From Thermoanaerobaculales bacterium (GTDB taxonomy: Bacteria; Acidobacteriota; Thermoanaerobaculia; Thermoanaerobaculales; Sulfomarinibacteraceae): a stretch of 37,053 bases of DNA. The position numbers were made by a program, and so were the translations under genes. The stretch is from contig JALOKS010000006.1 in NCBI GenBank assembly GCA_025456385.1, forward strand, positions 1 to 37,053, read 5' to 3'. Numbering within the stretch: the stretch's first letter is position 1; every line of letters starts with the position of its first letter. Below, one piece after another: positions 1 through 8,545 of the stretch. The notes beneath the pieces were generated by a model. It was not told the origin of the DNA. It made no database searches and saw nothing but the letters and a program-made list of their open reading frames with translations.

Positions 1-135
1 AGTTATTGCAAATAAATGAGTTAATGTTTAGAGGGCGGAGCCGGGGTGGTTGACAGAAGTGCTTGCGTTTACATTGCCTTAACGAGATTTCCGCAGTTCT
101 TTCCACAGGCTTTTCCACAGCCGCCGCGACCTGCC
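1..135. other. AT-rich edge region without a recognised gene
   Basis: The first 135 bases are clearly poorer in G+C than the rest of the window and hold no coding frame that I recognise. Two 9-mers, CTTTCCACA (99-107) and TTTTCCACA (111-119), stand 12 bp apart in the same orientation and resemble DnaA boxes of the TTTTCCACA type. A TTGACA hexamer at 50-55 has no convincing -10 at normal spacing. The region lies downstream of the Sua5-like gene, so it may be the far flank of a neighbour outside the window. Confidence 0.3.
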
Positions 136-747
136 TCAGCCGTCGGGGTAGGGCTCCTCCCAGTCGCACCGGCCGGGCCGCAGGATGCGCGCATCGGGCC
201 CGCAGAGATCGATCAGCGTGCTCGCCGGGCCGCCCGCGGTGGCGCCGCCGTCGAGCGCGATCTCCGGCGCGCCGACCAGAAAGCGCAGTGCCTCGTCGAC
301 GGTCGTGCTCGGCGGCCGGCCGTGGCGATTCGCCGAGGTCCCGGTCAGTGGGCCGACCCGGTACATCAGCGCCCGCAGCTCGCGGTGGGCGGGAATCCTC
401 ACCGCCAGGGTGCCGGCGCTCGCGGCCGCGATCGGCTCCCGCGCCTCGAGCACCACCGTGAGGGCCGCCGGCCACAACCGCGACAGCCTCACCCGCCAGC
501 GCTCGGGCACCACGACCAGGGCCTCGAGCTGCTGCCAGTCGGCGCACAGCACCGGCAGGCCGAGCTCCGGGGGCCGGTCCTTGAGGGCGCGCACCCGCGC
601 GACGGCGGCAGCGGAGCGGGGGTCCGCCGCGAGACCGTAGAAGCTCTCGCTCGGGACCAGGACCACCCCGCCGGCCGCCACCACCTCGAGGGTCGGCGCG
701 ACCGCGGCCGCGACCTCGGCGGGCGCGATGAACGCGAGCCTCCTCAT
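136..747 (-). CDS. Sua5/YciO/YrdC-like threonylcarbamoyl-AMP synthase
   Basis: A 203-residue protein of the YrdC fold. Family members make threonylcarbamoyl-AMP from threonine, bicarbonate and ATP, the first step towards the t6A37 base of ANN-decoding tRNAs, in the cytoplasm. The substrate-pocket motifs are visible: a PSESFYGLA segment (usual form TDTVYGL) near residue 32, KDRP near 56, and SANRHGRPPSTT near 138. There is no C-terminal Sua5 domain, so this is the short YrdC form. The ATG overlaps the recN stop by four bases (ATGA), showing translational coupling in a recN-first operon. The first motif has Ser for Thr and Phe for Val, so YciO or a paralogue is possible. Confidence 0.8.
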   Translation of the reverse strand: MRRLAFIAPAEVAAAVAPTLEVVAAGGVVLVPSESFYGLAADPRSAAAVARVRALKDRPPELGLPVLCADWQQLEALVVVPERWRVRLSRLWPAALTVVLEAREPIAAASAGTLAVRIPAHRELRALMYRVGPLTGTSANRHGRPPSTTVDEALRFLVGAPEIALDGGATAGGPASTLIDLCGPDARILRPGRCDWEEPYPDG

Positions 748-2447
748 GTCCCTCCGAGCAGCGCCCGGGCGTGGGCGAGGGCGGTCGCGGTGAGCTCGTC
801 GCCGGCGAGCATGCGCGCCACCTCGGCCTCGCGCTGCGCCGGGGCCAGGGCGCTCACCCGGGTGACGGCGCGGCCGCGCGTGACGACCTTCTCGACCCGA
901 AGGTGGGCGGCGGCGCGCGCCGCCACCTGCGGCAGGTGGGTGACGACCAGGACCTGGTCGACCGTCGCCAGGTCGGCGAGGAGCTCGGCGAGGGCCGCCG
1001 CGGCCGCGCCTCCCAGCCCCGAGTCGACCTCGTCGAAGAGCAGGGTCATGCCCGCCGCCTCGTGACGGCCGCGCAGCACGGTGCGCAGCGCGAGGTGGAC
1101 CCGCGACAGCTCGCCGCCCGAGGCGATGCGCGCGAGCGGGCGCGGCTCCTCGCCCGGGTTGGCGGCGAGCAGGAGCGCGCACTCCTCGACTCCCTCCGCG
1201 TCGAAGGCGACCGCCTGCCCGCCCCGCCGCAGGGGGCTCGACGCGTCCGCCCGCGGCCGCCACTCGAACTCGAGCCGGGTTCCGCCCATCGCCAGCCGGC
1301 CGAGGACCTCGGCGACCGCCGCCGCGAGCTCGCCGCCGGCGCGGGCGCGGGCGGCATCGAGCGCGGCCGCTGCGCGGTCGTAGTCGGCGAGGGCGCGCGC
1401 CGCCGCGGCCGCGGCCTCGCCCACCCTCTCCTCGACCGACTCGAGCTCCCGGCGCTCGTTCAGCAGGCGGTCCTGGCGGGCCAGCACCTCGGCGAGGGTC
1501 GCGCCGTAGCGCAGCATCAGCTGCTCGAGGAGGTGGAGACGGGACTCCACCTCGTCGAGGTCGTCGGGGTCGTCGTCCGGTCGGGCGACCGCCGCCTGCA
1601 GCTCGCGCACCACCTCCTCGACCTGGACCCGCGCCTCGGCGAGGCGCTCGATGCTCGGCGCCAGAGGCAGGCCGCACTCGACGAGGGTCTCGAGCTCGCG
1701 CTCGGAGCGGGCGAGCCCGTCGACGACCGCCCTCTCGCCGTCGCTGAGCCGTCCGAGCAGGGAGGCCGAGAGCTCGGCGATCCGCGCCGCGTGCCGCAGC
1801 ACCAGCCGGCGGCGGCGGAGATCCTCGTCCTCGCCGTCGCGCGGCGCGGCGGCCCCGATCTCGCCGAGCTGGAAGCCGATGACCGCGAGGCGCTCGTGCC
1901 GCGTGGCCTCCGCCGCGCGCAGCCGGGCGAGCTCGGCGGCGGCGGTCTGCCAGGCCGCGAATCGCTCGGCGGTCGCAGCCCGCAGCGCGTCGTGGCCGCC
2001 GAAGTCGTCGACCAGCCGGCGCTGGACCGCGGGGTCGGCAAGCCCGTGCTGCTCGTGCTGGCCGTGGATCGCGATCAGGTGGGGCGCCGTCCGCTGCAGG
2101 GCGCCGGCCGTCACCACGGTGTCGTTGATCCAGCAGCGGCTGCGCCCGCCCTCGCTGAGCTCCCGCCGCAGCACCAGCTCCTCGCCGGCGGGGACGCCGA
2201 GCTCCGCGAGGAGGTCGGCGAGCCCCGGGCAGGCCCGGGCCACGAAGACCCCCTCGACCTGAAGCCTCTCGTCGCCCGAGCGCACGAGGTCGGTCTGAGC
2301 GCGCTGCCCGCCGAGCAGCTTCAGGGACTCGACCAGCAGCGACTTGCCCGCCCCGGTCTCGCCGGTGAGGGCGACGAAGCCGTCCTCGAGCTCGAGCTTC
2401 ACCGCGTCGATGATGCCGAGGCTGCGGACCGAGAGCCTCTCGAGCAT
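744..2447 (-). CDS. recN: DNA repair protein RecN
   Basis: An SMC-like ATPase of 567 residues (the E. coli protein has 553) that acts in recombinational repair of double-strand breaks. The N-terminal Walker A is GETGAGKS near residues 30-37. A long Glu/Arg/Ala-rich coiled-coil middle follows. The C-terminal half carries the ABC signature (IASGGELSR) and Walker B with the D-loop (LLFDEVDSGLGG). The ATG at 2447 was chosen because MLERLSVRSLGIID is the standard RecN beginning; no strong ribosome site precedes it. It is transcribed first and overlaps the Sua5-like gene by ATGA. It is divergent from the cupin gene, with an 88-bp gap that must hold both promoters. Confidence 0.95.
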   Translation of the reverse strand: MLERLSVRSLGIIDAVKLELEDGFVALTGETGAGKSLLVESLKLLGGQRAQTDLVRSGDERLQVEGVFVARACPGLADLLAELGVPAGEELVLRRELSEGGRSRCWINDTVVTAGALQRTAPHLIAIHGQHEQHGLADPAVQRRLVDDFGGHDALRAATAERFAAWQTAAAELARLRAAEATRHERLAVIGFQLGEIGAAAPRDGEDEDLRRRRLVLRHAARIAELSASLLGRLSDGERAVVDGLARSERELETLVECGLPLAPSIERLAEARVQVEEVVRELQAAVARPDDDPDDLDEVESRLHLLEQLMLRYGATLAEVLARQDRLLNERRELESVEERVGEAAAAAARALADYDRAAAALDAARARAGGELAAAVAEVLGRLAMGGTRLEFEWRPRADASSPLRRGGQAVAFDAEGVEECALLLAANPGEEPRPLARIASGGELSRVHLALRTVLRGRHEAAGMTLLFDEVDSGLGGAAAAALAELLADLATVDQVLVVTHLPQVAARAAAHLRVEKVVTRGRAVTRVSALAPAQREAEVARMLAGDELTATALAHARALLGGT

Positions 2448-2535
2448 GCCGGCACATGCTAGCCCGCCCGGCCCTGCGGCGCCACCGCCCGGGTTACAAT
2501 CGGCCGACCGCCAGCGCGTCCAAGGGAGGCCCGCC

Positions 2536-2957
<422 letters not shown>

Positions 2958-3614
2958 GTGCCGAACCGCGGCACTCGAAGTTCCAAAAGGCGCGGTTCCT
3001 GTCTCGTGGGGCTGACTGGTGGCCTGGCAAGCGGCAAGTCGACGGTAGCGCGGTTGCTCGCCGAGCGAGGGTTGCCGGTTCTTGATGCAGACACGGTGGT
3101 CCACGACCTGTATAGGCCGGGCGCGGCCGGCACGAAGGCGGTCGCAGAAATCTTCGGCCCCGGCGTGCTCGACGGGCACGGCGGGGTCGACCGCAGCGCT
3201 CTCGGGGGGCGGGTGCTCAGGGACCCTGAACTGCGGCTGGCGCTGGAGCAGGCGATCCACCCCCTGGTCCGCGAGGAGATCGCGCGCTGGCTGCGGTCGC
3301 TCGGCGAGGTCCCGCTGGCGGTGGTCGAGGCCGCGCTGCTGGTCGAGACCGGCTCGTACCGCGCCTACGACGTGCTGGTGGTGGTGGCCTGCGACCGCAG
3401 CCAGCAGCTCGAACGCGCCGTCTCGCGAGGCATGACCGAGGAGCGGGCACTCGCTCTCATGGACGCGCAGACGGCGCTCGAGAAAAAACGCGAGCTCGCC
3501 GACGTCGTGGTCGACACCAGCGGCGAGCCGGCGAGCCTCGAGCCCGAGCTCACCCGCGCCTGGACCGAGGTCGAGAAGCTGTGTGCCGCACGCCGCGCCG
3601 CGCGCGGTGTCTGA
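2958..3614 (+). CDS. coaE: Dephospho-CoA kinase
   Basis: Phosphorylates the 3'-hydroxyl of dephospho-CoA, the last step of coenzyme A synthesis. The P-loop is GLASGKST, followed by the DADTVVHDLY segment that binds CoA and by AIHPLVREEI. With the GTG at 2958 the protein has 218 residues (the family has about 200). Other in-frame starts are GTG 2925, overlapping the cupin stop and translating the heptamer array, and GTG 3006, which would cut into the first strand before the P-loop. I prefer 2958 because it keeps that strand, but the start is uncertain. It lies directly behind the cupin gene. Its TGA is followed four bases later by a second heptamer array. Confidence 0.9.
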   Translation: MPNRGTRSSKRRGSCLVGLTGGLASGKSTVARLLAERGLPVLDADTVVHDLYRPGAAGTKAVAEIFGPGVLDGHGGVDRSALGGRVLRDPELRLALEQAIHPLVREEIARWLRSLGEVPLAVVEAALLVETGSYRAYDVLVVVACDRSQQLERAVSRGMTEERALALMDAQTALEKKRELADVVVDTSGEPASLEPELTRAWTEVEKLCAARRAARGV

Positions 3615-3618
3615 ACCC

Positions 3619-3674
<56 letters not shown>

Positions 3675-3681
3675 GACGGAG

Positions 3682-4512
3682 TTACAGATCCCGGCGCGCC
3701 TTCGCCGCGGCCAGTGTGTTCGCCATCAGCATGGCGATGGTCAGCGGGCCGACGCCCCCGGGCACCGGCGTGATCCGCGAGGCCTTCGCGGTCTCGCGGT
3801 CGCCCACCCGGTGCATGCCGACGTCGACCACCACCGCGCCCTCCGCCACGTGCTCGGGCCCGATCAGCGCACACACCCCGGCGGCGGCGATCAGGACCTC
3901 GGCCTCGCGGGTGACGGCCGCGAGGTCGCGGGTGCGCGAGTGGCAGATGGTCACCGTCGCGTGCGCGTGCAGGAGCATCACGGCCATCGGCTTGCCGACG
4001 ATGTCGGAGCGGCCGACGACCACCGCCCGGCGGCCCGCGAGCGCGATGCCTTCGCGCTCGAGCAGCTCCATGATGCCGGCGGGGGTGCAGGGGCGGAGCG
4101 CGGGCCGATTCTGCTGCAGCAGCCCGACGTTCATGGGGTGGAAGCCGTCGACGTCCTTCGCCGGGTCGACGCGGCGCAGGATCGCCGCGGTGTCGAGCTG
4201 GCGCGGCAGCGGCAGCTGGACGAGGATGCCGTCGACCTCCGGGTCGGCGTTGAGGCGGTCGACGAGGGCCTCGAGCTCGTCTTGGCGGGTCGCCGCCGGC
4301 AGGCGGTGGGTCTCGGAGCGCATGCCGAGCTCGGCCGAGGTCCTCGCCTTGGAGCCGACGTAGACCTCGGAGGCGGGGTCCCCGCCCACCAGCACCGCAT
4401 CAAGCCGCGGCACGACCGCGCGCGCCGCGAGCTCGGCCACCGCGGCCGCGACCTCGGCGCGGATGGCCGCCGCGACCCGGGACCCGTCGAGGATGCGCTG
4501 GTCATCGCTCAT
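3682..4512 (-). CDS. folD: Bifunctional methylenetetrahydrofolate dehydrogenase/cyclohydrolase
   Basis: A 276-residue FolD that interconverts 5,10-methylene-, methenyl- and 10-formyl-tetrahydrofolate in the cytoplasm, using NADP. Visible motifs are YVGSKARTSAELGM with the catalytic Lys near residue 56, the substrate-site DGILVQLPLP, the nucleotide-site VGRSDIVGKPMA, and the C-terminal PVPGGVGPLTIAML. The ATG overlaps the ubiE stop (ATGA, 4509-4512), so the two are translationally coupled. It converges on coaE across the GTATCTC repeat array. Confidence 0.95.
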   Translation of the reverse strand: MSDDQRILDGSRVAAAIRAEVAAAVAELAARAVVPRLDAVLVGGDPASEVYVGSKARTSAELGMRSETHRLPAATRQDELEALVDRLNADPEVDGILVQLPLPRQLDTAAILRRVDPAKDVDGFHPMNVGLLQQNRPALRPCTPAGIMELLEREGIALAGRRAVVVGRSDIVGKPMAVMLLHAHATVTICHSRTRDLAAVTREAEVLIAAAGVCALIGPEHVAEGAVVVDVGMHRVGDRETAKASRITPVPGGVGPLTIAMLMANTLAAAKARRDL

Positions 4513-5216
4513 GGTGTCTCCCGCGGCGGGCGCCGGCCCTCGTAGAGGGCGGCGACGCCGCCGGTCAACGGCCGCGCGCCGACCTCGACCAGGCCGGCCG
4601 CCTCGAGGCTGCGGCAGAGCGCCGCCCCCTCGGGAAAGGTGCTGACCGAGGCCGGCAGGTAGCTGTAGGCCTCGAGGTCGCCCGACAGCAGCCGGCCCAG
4701 CCGCGGCGGCACGGTGCGGACCCACCAGCCGAGCGCCGGCGCGAGCGGCCCGCGCGGCCGCGCGAACTCGAGCACCAGCAGCGCGCCGCCCGGCCGCAGC
4801 ACCCGCACGAGCTCGCGCAGGCCTGCGTCGAGGGCCTCGAAGTTGCGCACGCCGAAGGCCACCGTCACCGCGTCCACCGTCGCATCGGCGAAGGGCAGGC
4901 GCAGGGCGTCGGCCGCGCACAGGGGCAGCGCCCGGCCGCGGCGACCGGCCTTGCGGCGGGCGAGCGCGAGCATCGGCAGGCAGAAGTCCGCTCCCACCAC
5001 CGGGGCCGCGAGGGCGAGCGCGAGATCGCCGGTGCCGGTGCAGACATCGAGGACCAGGGCCGGCTCGTGGGCCGCCACCCGCCGCGCGACCACACGGCGC
5101 CAGGCCACGTCCCGGCCCAAGGACAGCAGCCGGTTGAGGAGGTCGTAGCGGCCCGCGATGCGAGCGAACATGGTCCGGATCTCGGACGACTGCTTGCTCA
5201 GGAGCTCGCGCCGCAT
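4509..5216 (-). CDS. ubiE: Demethylmenaquinone methyltransferase, UbiE/MenG family
   Basis: A 235-residue SAM-dependent C-methyltransferase of respiratory quinone synthesis. The N-terminal SSEIRTMFARIAGRYDLLN block, the SAM loop DVCTGTGDLAL near residue 57 and the VAFGVRNF motif are all typical of UbiE/MenG. No ubiquinone hydroxylase genes are nearby, so the product is probably menaquinone. That agrees with the ubiX-ubiA pair at 23.7-25.2 kb but is inference. It is coupled to folD by a four-base overlap. The upstream gap to rdgB (80 bp) is mostly a degenerate 7-8-bp repeat array. Confidence 0.9.
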   Translation of the reverse strand: MRRELLSKQSSEIRTMFARIAGRYDLLNRLLSLGRDVAWRRVVARRVAAHEPALVLDVCTGTGDLALALAAPVVGADFCLPMLALARRKAGRRGRALPLCAADALRLPFADATVDAVTVAFGVRNFEALDAGLRELVRVLRPGGALLVLEFARPRGPLAPALGWWVRTVPPRLGRLLSGDLEAYSYLPASVSTFPEGAALCRSLEAAGLVEVGARPLTGGVAALYEGRRPPRETP

Positions 5217-5258
5217 GGCGCGCAGGGTACCACGCCCGACCCGTCCGACTCTGACAGG

Positions 5259-5303
5259 TTAAACGTCTGAACGTTCAACGTTTCAACGTTCAACGTTCAA
5301 ACG
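5259..5303. repeat. Degenerate 7-8-bp tandem repeat, TTCAACG type
   Basis: Six units, each ending in ACG and 7 or 8 bp long (TTAAACG, TCTGAACG, TTCAACG, TTTCAACG, TTCAACG, TTCAAACG), lie between rdgB and ubiE. Read on the minus strand, the unit contains TTGAACG, and the rdgB stop codon TGA (5297-5299) is part of a unit. It is the third heptamer-type array in this part of the window, with yet another sequence. Confidence 0.9.
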
Positions 5304-5851
5304 CTTTCGAGGGCGGCGCGCAACGCGTCGAAGGCCCGCCGGCGGTGGGAGATGGCGTTCTTGTCGTCATCGCTCATCTCCCCGAAGCTGCGGCCGCCCG
5401 CGCCCTCGGGCACGAAGACGCTGTCCCAGCCGAAGCCCTGCCGGCCGCGCGGGGCGGCGGCGATGCGGCCCTCGACCACGCCCTCGCCGAAGACCTCCGT
5501 CTCGCCGTCGCTCGCGCACAGCAGGCAGCGCGCGGTGGCCCGCGGATCGCCGAAGGCCTGCGCGATGCGGGCGATGCCGGCGGCGCCGACGCTCGCGAGC
5601 AGCCAGCGCACCAGCGGGCCGGGAAAGCCGCCGAGGCCCGCGAGCTCGAGCGCGGTGTCCTCGACCAGGACCGGGCGCCCGAGCCGGCGGCAGGCCGCCG
5701 CCGCCTTGTCCCGCACCACCTCGCGGAGGTCGAGGGACTGGATCTCGGGCAGGTCGAGAGCGCAGCGCTCGAGCTCGCGGCCGAGCAGCGCCGCCGCCTC
5801 GCGGAGCTTGCCCTCGTTCGAGGTCACGAACACCAGCTCGTCGAGGCGCAT
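5297..5851 (-). CDS. rdgB: XTP/dITP diphosphatase (RdgB/HAM1 family)
   Basis: Hydrolyses non-canonical purine nucleotides (XTP, dITP) to monophosphates, keeping them out of DNA. The 184-residue length is normal. Motifs are VTSNEGKLREA at residue 9, VEDTALEL (substrate/metal Asp), GFGWDSVFVP, and the C-terminal SDDDKNAISHRRRA. The ATG shares one base with the stop of the upstream cyclase gene (TGATG), so the two are in one operon. The stop codon falls in a tandem repeat array, so the array belongs to the 3' end of this transcript. Confidence 0.92.
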   Translation of the reverse strand: MRLDELVFVTSNEGKLREAAALLGRELERCALDLPEIQSLDLREVVRDKAAAACRRLGRPVLVEDTALELAGLGGFPGPLVRWLLASVGAAGIARIAQAFGDPRATARCLLCASDGETEVFGEGVVEGRIAAAPRGRQGFGWDSVFVPEGAGGRSFGEMSDDDKNAISHRRRAFDALRAALESV

Positions 5852-7431
5852 CAGGAGCCGGACCCGACGGCAGCCCGCGACGGCAGGCGCACGGCGAAGA
5901 TCTCGATCGTCCGGCTGAGACCCTTGAGCTGGACCGAGCCGAGCGGCTCGGTCGGGAAGAGCCCGGCGACCGCCGCGTGGGTGCTCTCGCCGAGGACGAT
6001 GGTCCCGGGCTTCGCCACGTGCTCCTCGAGCCGCGCGGTGACGTTGACGGTGTTGCCGAGCACCGTGTAGTCGACGCGCTTCGCGGAGCCGATGTCGCCG
6101 ACCACGACGGGGCCCGAGTTGACCGCCACCCGGACCTCGATCCGGTCGAGGCCCTCGGCCGCCCGTTCGGCGTTCCAGCGATCGAGGGCCTCGAGCAGCT
6201 CGACGGCCGAGCGCACCGCGCGCTCCGCGTGGTCCTCCTGCGGCAGCGGCGCGCCGAAGAAGGCCATGACCGCGTCGCCGATGAACTTGTCGAGGGTGCC
6301 TCCGTACTTGAAGATCACGTCGGCGGCGAGCGAGAAGAACTGGTTCAGGAAGAGGGCGACGTCCTGCGGCGGCAGGCTCTCGCAGCGCGCGGTGAAGCCG
6401 ACGATGTCGGCGAAGAGGATCGATGTCTCGCGCAGGGTCACCGACGCGCGGTCGGCCCCGGAGTCCGAGAGCACGGCCTCGATCACCGCCGGCGAGTGGT
6501 AGCGCTCGAGGCGGTCGCGCGCCTGGCGCTCGCGGCGGATGCGGTCGTTGAGGCGGGCGCGCTCGATCGCCACCGCGGCGTAGTTGGCGAGCGCCGTCAG
6601 CAGGTCGAGGTCGGAGGTCGAGAACGAGCCGACGTGCAGCGGCGAGTCGACGTAGATGGCGCCGATGACCCGCTCGCGGTGCCACAGCGGCGCGCACATC
6701 GCGGAGCGGATCTGGTGGATGCGGACGCTGCGCCCGGCCTCGAAGCGCTGGTCGGCCTGGGCGTCATGGGTCAGGATCGCGACCTGCTGGTGCGTGACCA
6801 TGTCGAGGATGGTGCGCGAGATCGGCACCTCGACCTCGCCTCCGGTCGGCGACTCGCGCACCCGGTTGAGCTCGAGCTTCGGCTCGCCGTCCTCGTCGAA
6901 GAGAACGATGAAGCCGCGGTCGACCAGGAGGTGGTCGAAGACCAGGTCCATGACCTTCTCGAGAACCGGCTCGAGCTCCTCGACCTGGATCAGCACCTTG
7001 GCGACCTGGGCGAGGATCTCGAACACCCGCTCGCGGGGGCCGACCTCCTTCGAGATCTCCTGCGGCTTGCCCTCGAGGCCGTAGTCCTGGTTGAACTCGG
7101 ACAGCGGCCGCAGGTAGGTGGCCGAGGTCAGGCCGGAGACTTCGGCGGTCGAGGCGTGCTCGACGCTGAGCTCGAAGCTGCCGATGCCGACCACGTCGCC
7201 GGCGGCGAAGGTCCCGGAGCGCACGAAGCTCTCGTTGATCCGGATGCCGTTGGTGGACTCGAGGTCGACGATCGTGTACACCCCGCCCTGCTGCTCCACG
7301 CGCGCGTGGTGGCGGGAGACCGAGAAGTCCCGCAGAACGACGTCGTTGTCGCTCGAACGCCCGAGCGACAGCCCGTCCCGCACCGGGACGCGGTGGGCGT
7401 GGCCGCCGTCCTCGTACACGAACTCCAACAT
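5851..7431 (-). CDS. FHA-GAF-adenylate cyclase
   Basis: A 526-residue soluble signalling enzyme. Residues 1-95 form an FHA phosphothreonine-binding domain (GRS 24-26, SRHHA 39-43, N61). Residues about 135-295 form a GAF sensor domain, and 335-520 a class III nucleotide cyclase. Metal-binding Asp are D342 (FADIVGFT) and D386 (GDAVMAFF). The adenine-selecting Lys (DKFIGD) and Asp (VDYTVLGNT) point to cAMP, not cGMP, as product. There are no membrane segments. A GAGGG ribosome site at 7435-7439 supports the start. It is followed by rdgB with a one-base overlap. What phosphoprotein or ligand it senses is unknown. Confidence 0.92.
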   Translation of the reverse strand: MLEFVYEDGGHAHRVPVRDGLSLGRSSDNDVVLRDFSVSRHHARVEQQGGVYTIVDLESTNGIRINESFVRSGTFAAGDVVGIGSFELSVEHASTAEVSGLTSATYLRPLSEFNQDYGLEGKPQEISKEVGPRERVFEILAQVAKVLIQVEELEPVLEKVMDLVFDHLLVDRGFIVLFDEDGEPKLELNRVRESPTGGEVEVPISRTILDMVTHQQVAILTHDAQADQRFEAGRSVRIHQIRSAMCAPLWHRERVIGAIYVDSPLHVGSFSTSDLDLLTALANYAAVAIERARLNDRIRRERQARDRLERYHSPAVIEAVLSDSGADRASVTLRETSILFADIVGFTARCESLPPQDVALFLNQFFSLAADVIFKYGGTLDKFIGDAVMAFFGAPLPQEDHAERAVRSAVELLEALDRWNAERAAEGLDRIEVRVAVNSGPVVVGDIGSAKRVDYTVLGNTVNVTARLEEHVAKPGTIVLGESTHAAVAGLFPTEPLGSVQLKGLSRTIEIFAVRLPSRAAVGSGS

Positions 7432-7463
7432 GTGCCCTCATTGTAGCGCTGCCGCGGCGGCGG

Positions 7464-8510
7464 TCAGCGCGCTGCCGGTCTCGGAGCTCCGGCGGCCGTC
7501 AGCGGTCTGAACCACCGCAGGAGCTCGCGCCGCTGGGCCGCGTTGCGCTCGCTGCCGGCGTCGAGGGCCGACAGCTCGAGGAACGGACCGCCGCAGGCGT
7601 AGAGCCGGCGCGCGGCGGGCAGCCCCCACTGCGGGTCGCCCTTGTCGAGGACGTTGACCCAGAGGACGCAGGCCTCGGGGCCCATCGGTTCGACTCCCGC
7701 CGCACCCATCGCCGCCAGGCGCTCGCGCTGCACGGCGACGCCGTCGACGGCGCAGCCTCCCCGCGCCCACCGTTGCAGGGCCGCGTCGAGGCCGGCGAAT
7801 GCCTGCTCGTAGACCTGCGGGCCCCAGCCGTGGTGGCCGCCCTCCGGAATGACGATGAAGCGGCTGAGGCTGAGCGACTCGATCAGCTTGAGGAGCCCGA
7901 TCCGGAGCCCGCGGTCCGCAGCCAGCCGGTAGCCGCCCGCCAGCAGGTCGAGGTCGCCGACGTCGACCACCTTCTCGACCGCCAACAGGCAGTCGGCCGG
8001 CGTCCGCTGCAGGGTCACCGCGTCCCAGCCCGGCAGGCTCGCGCCTCCGTGCGCCAGCGCCGACTGCAGCCACAGCTCGACGAGCGACCGCCGGCGCAGG
8101 GTGCTCGCCACCCAGGCCATCTCCTCGTCGAGCGCCTCCGCCGCACTGGCGTCGACGCCGCCCCTGACGTCCGGCAGGCGGTCCGCGATGAGGTCGCGGT
8201 AGCCGTAGGCGGCGGCCTGACGGAGCCGCTGCGAGGGCGAGCCGACAGCCTCCCGGTAGAGCGGCAGCAACACCGGGTCGTGGAAGGCTGCGCCGCCGAG
8301 CAGGACGCCGAGCCGCTCGTCCTCGGCGAGCGCGCCGGACCGCCACAGCTGCAGGAGCGCGGTCGGGCCGGGCCAGCCGCTCAGCACCTGGCGCTGCAGC
8401 GAGGCGCGGGCGTAGCGGTCGAAGTAGTCGCCCGGAAACCACTGCAGCTCGTCGGCGGCGAGCGGTGATGCCGCCGTCGCCGATGCCAGCACGAGCGCCA
8501 ACACGCCCAT
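7464..8510 (-). CDS. Exported protein of unknown function
   Basis: 348 residues starting with a short hydrophobic signal-like segment (MGVLALVLASATAASPLAA). The rest is Ala/Leu/Arg-rich, predicted mostly helical, and resembles no family that I recognise. Segments such as FHDPVLLPLYREAVGS and RQAAAYGYRDLIADRLPDV suggest helical repeats (HEAT-like), but this is weak. I prefer this frame over the overlapping arginine-rich one because of the signal peptide and balanced composition. It lies 32 bp upstream of the cyclase gene and may head the operon; it is divergent from truA with only 35 bp between the starts. Confidence 0.7.
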   Translation of the reverse strand: MGVLALVLASATAASPLAADELQWFPGDYFDRYARASLQRQVLSGWPGPTALLQLWRSGALAEDERLGVLLGGAAFHDPVLLPLYREAVGSPSQRLRQAAAYGYRDLIADRLPDVRGGVDASAAEALDEEMAWVASTLRRRSLVELWLQSALAHGGASLPGWDAVTLQRTPADCLLAVEKVVDVGDLDLLAGGYRLAADRGLRIGLLKLIESLSLSRFIVIPEGGHHGWGPQVYEQAFAGLDAALQRWARGGCAVDGVAVQRERLAAMGAAGVEPMGPEACVLWVNVLDKGDPQWGLPAARRLYACGGPFLELSALDAGSERNAAQRRELLRWFRPLTAAGAPRPAAR

Positions 8511-8545
8511 CGCCGCCCCCTCCGTTCCGTGCGAGGATACCCGGG

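Noticed and set aside
50..76. Promoter TTGACA at the window start
   Set aside because: No -10 at 16-18 bases; the nearest TACATT would leave a 14-base spacer, and no plus-strand gene follows.
46..2462. Long plus-strand frames opposite recN and the Sua5-like gene
   Set aside because: They are Arg/Gly/Pro-rich shadows without motifs; the minus-strand genes are full length and recognisable.
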